Assembly (NCBI RefSeq): GCF_016743775.1 | Contig: NZ_JAEQMY010000004.1 | Location: forward strand, 1 to 64,000 | Direction: 5' to 3' | DNA from: Microvirga aerilata | GTDB taxonomy: Bacteria > Pseudomonadota > Alphaproteobacteria > Rhizobiales > Beijerinckiaceae | Length of the DNA: 64,000 nucleotides | In this document: positions 57,547-64,000 of the stretch, in pieces | How positions within the stretch are numbered: position 1 is the stretch's first letter | Layout: every line of letters begins with the position of its first letter | Notes under the pieces: generated by a model | Told to the model about the DNA's origin: nothing | The model's database searches: none | What the model saw: the letters and a program-made list of their open reading frames with translations, nothing else | Made by a program: the position numbers and the translations under genes

Positions 57547-58491
57547 TTAATGCACTTCGGAAGCATAAACCGGCGCGCCCGCGCTGCTGATCTCGGCATA
57601 ACCTGTCTCGCGGCGGGGAACCGCGTCGACGATGGCGTAGTTGGAGCGGCTCGCGAACAGGGCTTCCAGCACCGAGAAGTTCATCCGGTGACCGCCGCAA
57701 TAGGAGCGGTAGGTGCCGAGCAGCGGCAGGCCGGCGAGCGACAGGTCGCCGACCGCGTCGAGCAGCTTGTGGCGCACGAACTCGTCGGCGTAGCGCAAGC
57801 CCTCGGGGTTCATGATCCCGTCATCGCCGATGGCAACGGTGTTCTCGAGGGACGCGCCCAGGGCGAAGCCGGCGCTCCACAGCTTCTCCACGTCGCGCAT
57901 GAAGCCGAAGGTGCGGGCGCGGGAGATCTCGCGGCGGAACACGGACGGAGACAGGTCGATGGCCTTGCGCTGCCGGCCGATCACCGGGGTGGGGAAGTCG
58001 ATCTCCACGTCCAGGCGGAAGGCGCGGTCGTTGGGGAGAAGCTCGGCGAAGGACCTGCCCTGCGTGACGCGGACGGGCTTGAGAACCTTCAGGTAGCGGC
58101 GGCTGGCGCCCTGGACGGTGATGCCGACCTGGTCGATGGCGTCGATGAAGAGAGCCGAGCTGCCGTCGAGAATCGGAACTTCCGGCCCGTCGACCTCGAC
58201 GAGCACGTTGTCGATGCCGAGGCCGGACAGGGCCGCCATGAGGTGTTCGATGGTGGCCACCGCGCCCGTGTCCCGGTCACCGATCACGGTGCAGAGCTCG
58301 GTGGCGGTCACGGCCAGGTGGCGGGCGTCGATCAGGCGGTCCAGGCCGCCCGGAAGGCCCGTGCGAAGAAAAGCAACGCCATGGTTCACTTCAGCCGGAT
58401 GAAGAATCATCTTCACTTCATCCCCGGAATGAACTCCGGTCCCAACGAGAGTAACGGCGGCGCGAAGCGTGGTTTGCTGGCTTTGCTTCAT
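57547..58491 (-). CDS. lpxC: UDP-3-O-acyl-N-acetylglucosamine deacetylase
   Basis: LpxC carries out the committed step of lipid A synthesis with a catalytic Zn2+. The 314 residues include His83 (IEHLMAAL), His241/Asp245 (HKLLD) and His268 (GGHRMNF), matching the known zinc ligands and catalytic His. It lies downstream of ftsZ behind a terminator and its own probable promoter (58615-58643). Confidence 0.96.
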   Translation of the reverse strand: MKQSQQTTLRAAVTLVGTGVHSGDEVKMILHPAEVNHGVAFLRTGLPGGLDRLIDARHLAVTATELCTVIGDRDTGAVATIEHLMAALSGLGIDNVLVEVDGPEVPILDGSSALFIDAIDQVGITVQGASRRYLKVLKPVRVTQGRSFAELLPNDRAFRLDVEIDFPTPVIGRQRKAIDLSPSVFRREISRARTFGFMRDVEKLWSAGFALGASLENTVAIGDDGIMNPEGLRYADEFVRHKLLDAVGDLSLAGLPLLGTYRSYCGGHRMNFSVLEALFASRSNYAIVDAVPRRETGYAEISSAGAPVYASEVH

Positions 58492-58591
58492 TATCTCTGG
58501 ACCTCAACTACCCTTGTCGCCTCTAGAGCCCGTTTGCCGGCGGAATTCGCATTGGCTGCGTTATGCTTCCTGCCGAAGGCTTCTTTTAAGC

Positions 58592-58617
58592 GGTGCCCCT
58601 TTTGACTTGGGGGCACC
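58592..58617 (-). promoter_or_regulatory. 5'-end hairpin of the lpxC transcript
   Basis: GGTGCCCC and GGGGCACC form a perfect 8-bp stem with a 10-base loop. If the promoter at 58615-58643 is right, the stem lies at the very 5' end of the lpxC mRNA. Confidence 0.4.
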
Positions 58618-58643
58618 ATAGTCCCCCTGTCAGGCTAGGCCAA
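58615..58643 (-). promoter_or_regulatory. candidate lpxC promoter
   Basis: TTGGCC and TATGGT are 17 bases apart on the minus strand, upstream of lpxC and downstream of the ftsZ terminator. Identified by eye. Confidence 0.4.
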
Positions 58644-58717
58644 ATCACGCTTTCTTACCGTGTGTTACAGCCTGGATAACCTGCAACCCCTTGACCTTAA
58701 TGGATTTTTAACGAAAC

Positions 58718-58748
58718 GGGCTCCCAGCCGGCACGCGGCTGGGAGCCC
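58718..58748 (-). terminator. strong terminator after ftsZ
   Basis: GGGCTCCCAGCCG and CGGCTGGGAGCCC form a perfect 13-bp stem with a 5-base loop, followed by GTTTCG. It lies 35 bases after the ftsZ stop. Confidence 0.85.
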
Positions 58749-58783
58749 TTTGTAACAACCGTGACAGGAGCGTCAGGGTTCGA

Positions 58784-60472
58784 TCAGTTGGCCTGGCGGC
58801 GCAGGAAGGCGGGAATCTCCAGCTGATCGTCTTCCGATGCAACCCGGGGAGCCGGAGCCATCTGGCCCTGCGGCGGACGCTGGGCCTGAGGGGCCGCGGC
58901 CGGCCGCCTGGCGTACTCGGCATGCACCGAGGACATGGGCTGGCGCGGCGCTTCCTGGCGCGGCTCGGCGGGCGCGTGCTGAGCCTCGTCCCGGCGGCCG
59001 AAGCCGATCGTCGCCAGACGCTGGATCAGGGACGGCCGGTGTTCCTGGGCCTGCTCCTCGCCGCGGCTGGCGCGGATCTGGTTCTGGGCCGGCATCGGCA
59101 GCTCGTCGATTCGCGGCATCCGGGCCGGGCGCATGGCCCGCTCCGCCTGCGGCGGGATGAACGAGCCCTGCTCGACCGGCTCGTCATAGACGGCCTGCTG
59201 GGCAGCCGGCGCCTCGTAGGCCACGGCTTGGCGGGGTTGAGCGGGCGTCAGCACCACGTCGTCGCGGATCACCGGCTGGGGAGCGGCCTCGACCGCCTGA
59301 GCGGCGGCCATGGGGGCCGGAGCCAGAACCGGGGTTCCTTCGGTCAGGATCTGAGCCGCCTTCACCGGTTCGGCTTGGGCGGCGTTGCGAAAGGTCGGCA
59401 CGGCCTGGGTGTGCGTGGCGCGGGCCCGGGCCTCGGCGCGCAGGCGCTCGGCCACTTCCGAGATGCGCTGCTCGGTGGCGGTGAGGTCGACGCCGTTCTC
59501 CAGCAGGGCATGGTCGATGCCGGTGGCCACGACGGAGACGCGGATGATGCCTTCCAGGCTCTCGTCGAAGGTGGCGCCCAGGATGATGTTGGCATCCTGA
59601 TCCACTTCCTCGCGGATGCGGGTGGCCGCCTCGTCGAGTTCGTAGAGGGTGAGGTCGTTGCCGCCCGTGATGGAGATGAGCAGGCCGCGCGCGCCCTTCA
59701 TCGACACGTCGTCGAGGAGCGGGTTCGCGATGGCGGCTTCGGCCGCCCGCATGGCGCGCTTCTCGCCGGAGGCTTCGCCCGTGCCCATCATGGCCTTGCC
59801 CATGCCGCGCATGACGGAGCGCACGTCGGCGAAGTCGAGGTTGATGAGGCCTTCCTTCACCATCAGGTCGGTGATGCAGGCGACGCCCGAGTAGAGCACC
59901 TGGTCGGCCATGGCGAAGGCGTCCGCGAAGGTCGTCTTCTCGGTGGCGACCCGGAACAGGTTCTGGTTCGGGATGACGATGAGCGTGTCGACGGCCTGCT
60001 GGAGCTCGGTGATGCCGGCCTCCGCCAGACGCATGCGGCGCACGCCTTCGAACTGGAACGGCTTCGTGACGACGCCAACCGTCAGTATACCGAGCTCGCG
60101 GGCCGCGCGGGCCACGACCGGGGCAGCGCCCGTGCCGGTGCCGCCGCCCATGCCGGCGGTGATGAACACCATGTGGGAGCCGGCGAGCTGATCGCGGATT
60201 TCGTCCATGACCTCCTCGGCGGCCGCGCGGCCGACTTCCGGCTGCGATCCGGCGCCCAGGCCTTCCGTGACCTGGATGCCCATCTGGATCACCCGCTGGG
60301 CCTTGGAGGAGGCCAGCGCCTGCGCGTCGGTGTTCGACACCACGAACTCGACGCCCTCCAGACCGGATTCAATCATGTTGTTCACGGCATTGCCGCCGGC
60401 GCCGCCGACGCCGAAAACCGTGATGTGCGGCTTGAGTTCCCGGATGTCCGGAGATTGCAGATTGATAGCCAT
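58784..60472 (-). CDS. ftsZ: cell division GTPase FtsZ
   Basis: FtsZ forms the division ring. The 562-residue protein has GGGTGTG (109-115), the synergy-loop NLDFADV (Asn211), and a long Pro/Ala/Gln-rich linker of roughly 220 residues, which is typical for alphaproteobacteria, before the C-terminal ZipA/FtsA-binding peptide [12 protein letters not shown]. It follows ftsA by 101 bp. Confidence 0.97.
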   Translation of the reverse strand: MAINLQSPDIRELKPHITVFGVGGAGGNAVNNMIESGLEGVEFVVSNTDAQALASSKAQRVIQMGIQVTEGLGAGSQPEVGRAAAEEVMDEIRDQLAGSHMVFITAGMGGGTGTGAAPVVARAARELGILTVGVVTKPFQFEGVRRMRLAEAGITELQQAVDTLIVIPNQNLFRVATEKTTFADAFAMADQVLYSGVACITDLMVKEGLINLDFADVRSVMRGMGKAMMGTGEASGEKRAMRAAEAAIANPLLDDVSMKGARGLLISITGGNDLTLYELDEAATRIREEVDQDANIILGATFDESLEGIIRVSVVATGIDHALLENGVDLTATEQRISEVAERLRAEARARATHTQAVPTFRNAAQAEPVKAAQILTEGTPVLAPAPMAAAQAVEAAPQPVIRDDVVLTPAQPRQAVAYEAPAAQQAVYDEPVEQGSFIPPQAERAMRPARMPRIDELPMPAQNQIRASRGEEQAQEHRPSLIQRLATIGFGRRDEAQHAPAEPRQEAPRQPMSSVHAEYARRPAAAPQAQRPPQGQMAPAPRVASEDDQLEIPAFLRRQAN

Positions 60473-60573
60473 GACCTGTGCCTCTTCTGGCCTGTACCGA
60501 TGAGCGTTTGGCCGACGCTGACCCTTGTTTTGAACTCTTCACGATGGCCCGCCGCGCCAACGCGTTACTCGGT

Positions 60574-61896
60574 TTAAAAACTATCGCGAATCCACCGGCC
60601 CACCCGCGAGAAGTAGCCGTCGGTTCCCGTACTCTGGAACAAGCCGCTGGAGCGCGGCTCGAAATACTCGATATGCGCCACCTGGGGATAAACCAGGAGG
60701 CCGACCACCGCCGAAAAGGCAGGGCCCTTCGCCGCCTCCGGCAGACCCTTGATGCCGAGCGGACGCCCGACACGAACCTGGCCCTGCAAGATGCGGCGCG
60801 CCGTTTCCGGCAGCCCGACGAGCTGGCTTGCGCCGCCCGTCAGCACGACCCGCCGTCCGGCCTGGGCCGCAAAGCCCGCGCCTTTGAGCCGGTCGCGCAC
60901 GAGTTCGAGAACTTCCTCAACCCGCGGCTTGATGATGCGAACGAGGTGCGACTTCGGCAGATGATTCGGAACGTCGCGTTCGTCCTCGTCCACCTGGGGC
61001 ACCGCGATCATGTCCCGGTCATCCGCGCTCGATGAGATGGCGGATCCGTAGAAGGTCTTGAGCCGCTCGGCGGCGGACACGCGGGTCGTGAGACCGCGCG
61101 CGATGTCCATGGTCACGTGATGGCCGCCGACCGCGATGGCGTCGCTGTGCACCAGATGCCCGTTGGAGAAGATGCCGACGCTCGTGGTGCCGCCGCCCAT
61201 GTCCACGACCGCGCAGCCCATGTCGGCCTCGTCGTCCACGAGAACGGACAGGCCGGCCGCGTAAGGCGTCGCGATCACGGCCTCGACCCCGAGATGGCAG
61301 CGCTCGACGGCGAGCATCAGGTTGCGGGCGGCCGCGGCTTCCGACGTCACCACATGAAGGTCGGCACCGAGGCGCTCGCCGATCATGCCGGCAGGCTCGA
61401 CGATGTGATTCTGCTGGTCGAGGGAGAAGCCCGTCGGCAGAGCGTGAAGAACCGCCCTGCCCCGGCGCAGGTCGTAGTTGGATGCGGCGTCGAGCACCCG
61501 GTGGACGTCGCCGGAGCTGACGGCGCCGCGCACGGGCACATGCGCCTCGAAATGCTCGGAGGCGAGGCGGCCGCCCGTGAGGTTCACGATCACGGACTGG
61601 ATCTCGACCTTCGCCATCCGCTCGGCCGCATGAACGGCCTGCCGGATCGCGCTCTCCGCCGCTTCCAGATCGACGACGACGCCGCCCTTCAGGCCGACGG
61701 AGCGCTGGTGGCCGATGCCGAGGATGCGCGCCACATGGGTGCGGCTGCGCAGCGACTCGATTTCGTCGGCCGGCTTCAGCTCCGCCACGACGCAGACCAC
61801 CTTGCTCGTTCCCACATCGAGAACCGAGAGAATGGCGCTCTTGCGCGCTGACAGCGGCTTCAAGCGCGGTGTTAGACCATGACCCGAGAGACTCAC
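60574..61896 (-). CDS. ftsA: cell division protein FtsA
   Basis: FtsA is an actin-like ATPase that anchors FtsZ to the membrane. The 440 residues have LSVLDVGTSKVVCVVAEL (phosphate 1), CAVVDMGGGTTSVGIF (phosphate 2), VVLTGGASQLVGL, and a C-terminal amphipathic helix VGRWIRDSF. The start is GTG 61896, which overlaps the ftsQ stop as GTGA. Confidence 0.95.
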   Translation of the reverse strand: MSLSGHGLTPRLKPLSARKSAILSVLDVGTSKVVCVVAELKPADEIESLRSRTHVARILGIGHQRSVGLKGGVVVDLEAAESAIRQAVHAAERMAKVEIQSVIVNLTGGRLASEHFEAHVPVRGAVSSGDVHRVLDAASNYDLRRGRAVLHALPTGFSLDQQNHIVEPAGMIGERLGADLHVVTSEAAAARNLMLAVERCHLGVEAVIATPYAAGLSVLVDDEADMGCAVVDMGGGTTSVGIFSNGHLVHSDAIAVGGHHVTMDIARGLTTRVSAAERLKTFYGSAISSSADDRDMIAVPQVDEDERDVPNHLPKSHLVRIIKPRVEEVLELVRDRLKGAGFAAQAGRRVVLTGGASQLVGLPETARRILQGQVRVGRPLGIKGLPEAAKGPAFSAVVGLLVYPQVAHIEYFEPRSSGLFQSTGTDGYFSRVGRWIRDSF

Positions 61897-62834
61897 GTAT
61901 CGACCCCCTTGCCGCGCATTGGTTTCTTTTTGAGCGCCTCGGCGCGGGCCAAGGCTGCTTCTTCCGTCAGACGAACGACGACCCGATCGGCCATGCGCAG
62001 ATCGATCGCCAGAACGTCCTTTTCCAGAATCTTTTGTTCGTGCTCGAGCTTCACCAGACGGGCCAGCGCATCGGCGGCCCCGGTCTCCGGCAGGCGCACG
62101 TCCATGCCGTTGTCCATCTTGAGCGTCCAGCGCCGGCCGGCCACGAGGGTGCCGGCGCGGATGCGCTGTTTGAGCGGGCCTGCGGCCTCGATCAGCGCGA
62201 GATAATCCTTGCTGCGGGCATTGGCGCCCTCGCCCACCACGAAGGGCAAATCGAGGTAGCGCTCGTCCTGCATCAGGTCGATCACCGTGCCGTCCGAGGC
62301 GATGACGAAGAGTTCGCCGTTGTTCTGCCAGATGGCGTGCGCCTCGCGCTCGGTGAGCGTGATCACGAGTTCATTGGGATAGAGCTTGCGCACGGTTGCC
62401 GACTTGATCATCGGCACGCGCTCCAGGCGCTCGCGCAGATCGTTCACGTCGAGGAAGGCCAGGGAGACCTTCACGTCGAGGCCGGCGGCGGCCAGAACTT
62501 CGTTCTCGCCGATCTGCGAGATGCCGGAGATCGTCACCTGATCGAGGCCCAGGCCCACGGCGCGGGCCAGGGCATGATGCGGCTCGCCATGGGCGCGGAT
62601 GAACCCGTCGATGTGGCCGCCCTGCCAGAGACCGTAGCCCACCACGGCCGAGAAGAACGCGAGGGTCAGGCCGGATCCGAGGAAGCGCGGAAGGCGCTGC
62701 TCGATCGCAACGGCGGAGGAGCGTCGGCGAACGCTGCCTGAGGAGCCGAAAATCTTGCTGATTCGAGACGACGCTGGCCTCCGGCCTCCGGAGGCAGCGC
62801 GCGCAACCGTGGCGCCGGCCGGGTAGGCCGTCAT
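61893..62834 (-). CDS. ftsQ: cell division protein FtsQ
   Basis: FtsQ is a single-pass protein of the divisome core. The 313-residue product has a basic cytosolic tail, one membrane helix (about 55-72 from ATG 62834), a POTRA domain (GLGLDQVTISGISQIGENEVLAAAGLDVKVSLAFLDVNDLRERLERVPMIKSATVRKLYPNELVITLTERE) and a C-terminal beta domain. ATG 62834 (MTAYPAGA) overlaps the ddlB stop as ATGA; an in-frame ATG 30 bases upstream exists. Confidence 0.94.
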   Translation of the reverse strand: MTAYPAGATVARAASGGRRPASSRISKIFGSSGSVRRRSSAVAIEQRLPRFLGSGLTLAFFSAVVGYGLWQGGHIDGFIRAHGEPHHALARAVGLGLDQVTISGISQIGENEVLAAAGLDVKVSLAFLDVNDLRERLERVPMIKSATVRKLYPNELVITLTEREAHAIWQNNGELFVIASDGTVIDLMQDERYLDLPFVVGEGANARSKDYLALIEAAGPLKQRIRAGTLVAGRRWTLKMDNGMDVRLPETGAADALARLVKLEHEQKILEKDVLAIDLRMADRVVVRLTEEAALARAEALKKKPMRGKGVDT

Positions 62835-63754
62835 CGGTTGCAGGTAGCGTCCTCCACCATCCATTGCACAAGCTCGCCAAACGTATAGCCCGCATGGGCT
62901 GCCAATTCTGGCACCAAGCTCGTCTCGGTCATGCCGGGTTGCGTGTTGACCTCGAGAACAACGAGTTCCCCGGTTCCCCCAGGAGTGTCGTCGTACCGCA
63001 AGTCGGCACGGCTGATTCCCCGACAGCCGAGCGCTTGATGCGCCGTTAACGACAACTCTTGGACCTTTTGGTAAATATTCGGTTTAATTTCTGCCGGGAG
63101 GACGTGAATGGAGCCTCCCTTCACATATTTTGCATCGTAGTCGTAGAAGACCCCGGTGGCGGGCTGGATGTCGATGACCCCAAGGGCCCTGTCGCCCATG
63201 ACCGCGCAGGTGAGCTCGCGTCCCGCAACATATGATTCTGCAAGGATTTCCTCGCCGTAGGGCCAGTCCTCCCGCAGCAGTTCCTGCGGCGGATGGGAAC
63301 GGTCCTCGCGGACGATGATGACCCCGTGGGAGGAGCCTTCGCTGATCGGCTTGAGCACGTAGGGCACGGGCAGAACGTGACTTTTCGCCGCCTCCAGACG
63401 GTTAACGACCATGCCCTTGGGCACCGGCACCCCGGCCGCCGCCATTAACACTTTCGCCTTGTCCTTCTGCATGGCGACCGCCGAGGCGAGAACGCCCGAA
63501 TGGGTGTAGGGAATTCTTAACACCTCGAGCAGGCCCTGGATCGTCCCGTCCTCTCCCACAGGCCCGTGGAGAGCGTTGAACACCACGTCCGGCGCAACCG
63601 CCTGGAGAACGGTGGCGATGTCGGCCTGCACGTCGATGGGAGTGACCTTGTAGCTCTGGCCCTCCAGGGCCTTGCAGCAGGCCCGCCCCGAAGCCAGGCT
63701 CACCTCGCGCTCCGCCGACCAGCCGCCGTAAAGGATGGCAACGTGCTTCGCCAT
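62831..63754 (-). CDS. ddlB: D-alanine--D-alanine ligase
   Basis: Ddl makes the D-Ala-D-Ala end of peptidoglycan precursors. The 307-residue ATP-grasp enzyme has LYGGWSAEREVSL, HGPVGEDGTIQGLLE, the ATP-binding PYVLKPISEGSSHGV and Mg2+ ligands in EVNTQPGMTE. It belongs to the murB-ddlB-ftsQ-ftsA-ftsZ order. Confidence 0.95.
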   Translation of the reverse strand: MAKHVAILYGGWSAEREVSLASGRACCKALEGQSYKVTPIDVQADIATVLQAVAPDVVFNALHGPVGEDGTIQGLLEVLRIPYTHSGVLASAVAMQKDKAKVLMAAAGVPVPKGMVVNRLEAAKSHVLPVPYVLKPISEGSSHGVIIVREDRSHPPQELLREDWPYGEEILAESYVAGRELTCAVMGDRALGVIDIQPATGVFYDYDAKYVKGGSIHVLPAEIKPNIYQKVQELSLTAHQALGCRGISRADLRYDDTPGGTGELVVLEVNTQPGMTETSLVPELAAHAGYTFGELVQWMVEDATCNR

Positions 63755-63805
63755 GGGTCTCTCCCGTCATGCGCCCCGGCGAAACCGGGTCAAAAGTGAT
63801 TCGAA

Positions 63806-64000
63806 TCAGGCCTTGGGCAGCCCGACCCGCTTGATTTCCCATTCGAGCTCCACGCCCGAGGTCTCCCGGACCCGGCGGCGGACCTCCTCGCCGAGGCCCT
63901 CGATGTCGGCCGCAGAGGCCGAGCCATGGTTGATCAGGAAGTTGCAGTGCATCTCGGACACCTGGGCGTCGCCCACGCGCAGGCCCCGGCACCCGGCCGC
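63806..64000 (-). CDS. murB: UDP-N-acetylenolpyruvoylglucosamine reductase, C-terminal part
   Basis: Only the last 64 codons lie in the window; the rest continues beyond the right edge. They encode the MurB C-terminal domain: [21 protein letters not shown], then [20 protein letters not shown] and a final [10 protein letters not shown]. MurB reduces the enolpyruvyl group in peptidoglycan precursor synthesis. The stop is 51 bp before ddlB. Confidence 0.9.
   Translation of the reverse strand, partial: AAGCRGLRVGDAQVSEMHCNFLINHGSASAADIEGLGEEVRRRVRETSGVELEWEIKRVGLPKA

Overview
This window looks like chromosomal core DNA of a high-GC alphaproteobacterium in the Hyphomicrobiales (Rhizobiales), probably a Microvirga/Methylobacterium-type organism. 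That placement is inferred from gene order, from protein sequences typical of the group, from a circularly permuted (two-piece) tmRNA gene with an ANDNYAPVA-type tag, and from promoter motifs of the alphaproteobacterial general stress sigma factor. No phage, IS element, CRISPR array or rRNA operon is visible.

Layout. 1-475: AT-richer intergenic DNA and a tRNA-Lys(CUU). 764-2614: leuA behind a leader peptide/attenuator. 2765-6915: a small lipoprotein, the coupled operon pdxY-phzF-nudix, a DedA protein and two small unknown proteins. 6931-8682: a cyclic-nucleotide-domain patatin phospholipase. 8841-14001: ilvC, a DUF924 protein, and the ilvB-gst-ilvN operon behind a second attenuator with leader peptide and intrinsic terminator. 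14062-18756: an RMND1/DUF155 protein, miaA, serB, acs. 18940-27285: one long minus-strand block thyA-DUF2293-[secreted M64/RTX peptidase]-GNAT-folA-hflK-hflC-DUF2065-degP. 27456-31765: permuted ssrA, sspB, a P450, fumC and two small companions. 31797-40381: a large AsmA protein, an FAD-linked oxidase, a thioesterase, a small secreted protein, a UvrD helicase. 40446-45294: manganese catalase, cyclopropane fatty acid synthase, a PhnA-like membrane protein, prmA and two tiny DUF1127-like ORFs. 45582-49401: pepP, azlC-azlD and an AraC regulator. 49448-64000: the division/envelope cluster murB-ddlB-ftsQ-ftsA-ftsZ-lpxC-bamD-recN...ligA, interrupted between recN and ligA by about 3 kb with a MarR regulator, DUF1428, a VOC protein and repeat-rich noncoding DNA.

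How the genes work together. Branched-chain amino acid metabolism recurs: leuA, ilvC, ilvB/ilvN and a probable AzlCD exporter. Both biosynthetic attenuators can be read directly: a Leu-rich leader peptide before leuA, and a Leu/Ile/Val leader followed by a hairpin and U-run before ilvB. Protein quality control is also concentrated here: HflKC, DegP, tmRNA and its ClpXP adaptor SspB. Three genes (a Lys-rich 51-aa ORF, manganese catalase, the PhnA-like protein) carry GGAAC-N18/19-TT elements that suggest general stress control.

Most interesting points: (i) the ssrA tag frame has no stop codon where one is expected and its acceptor stem has two mismatches, directly upstream of sspB; (ii) the two attenuators; (iii) an RTX metallopeptidase lying inside the thyA-folA block; (iv) small stress-promoter genes and several unassigned palindromes. 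I saw no clearly new multi-gene defence or biosynthetic system.
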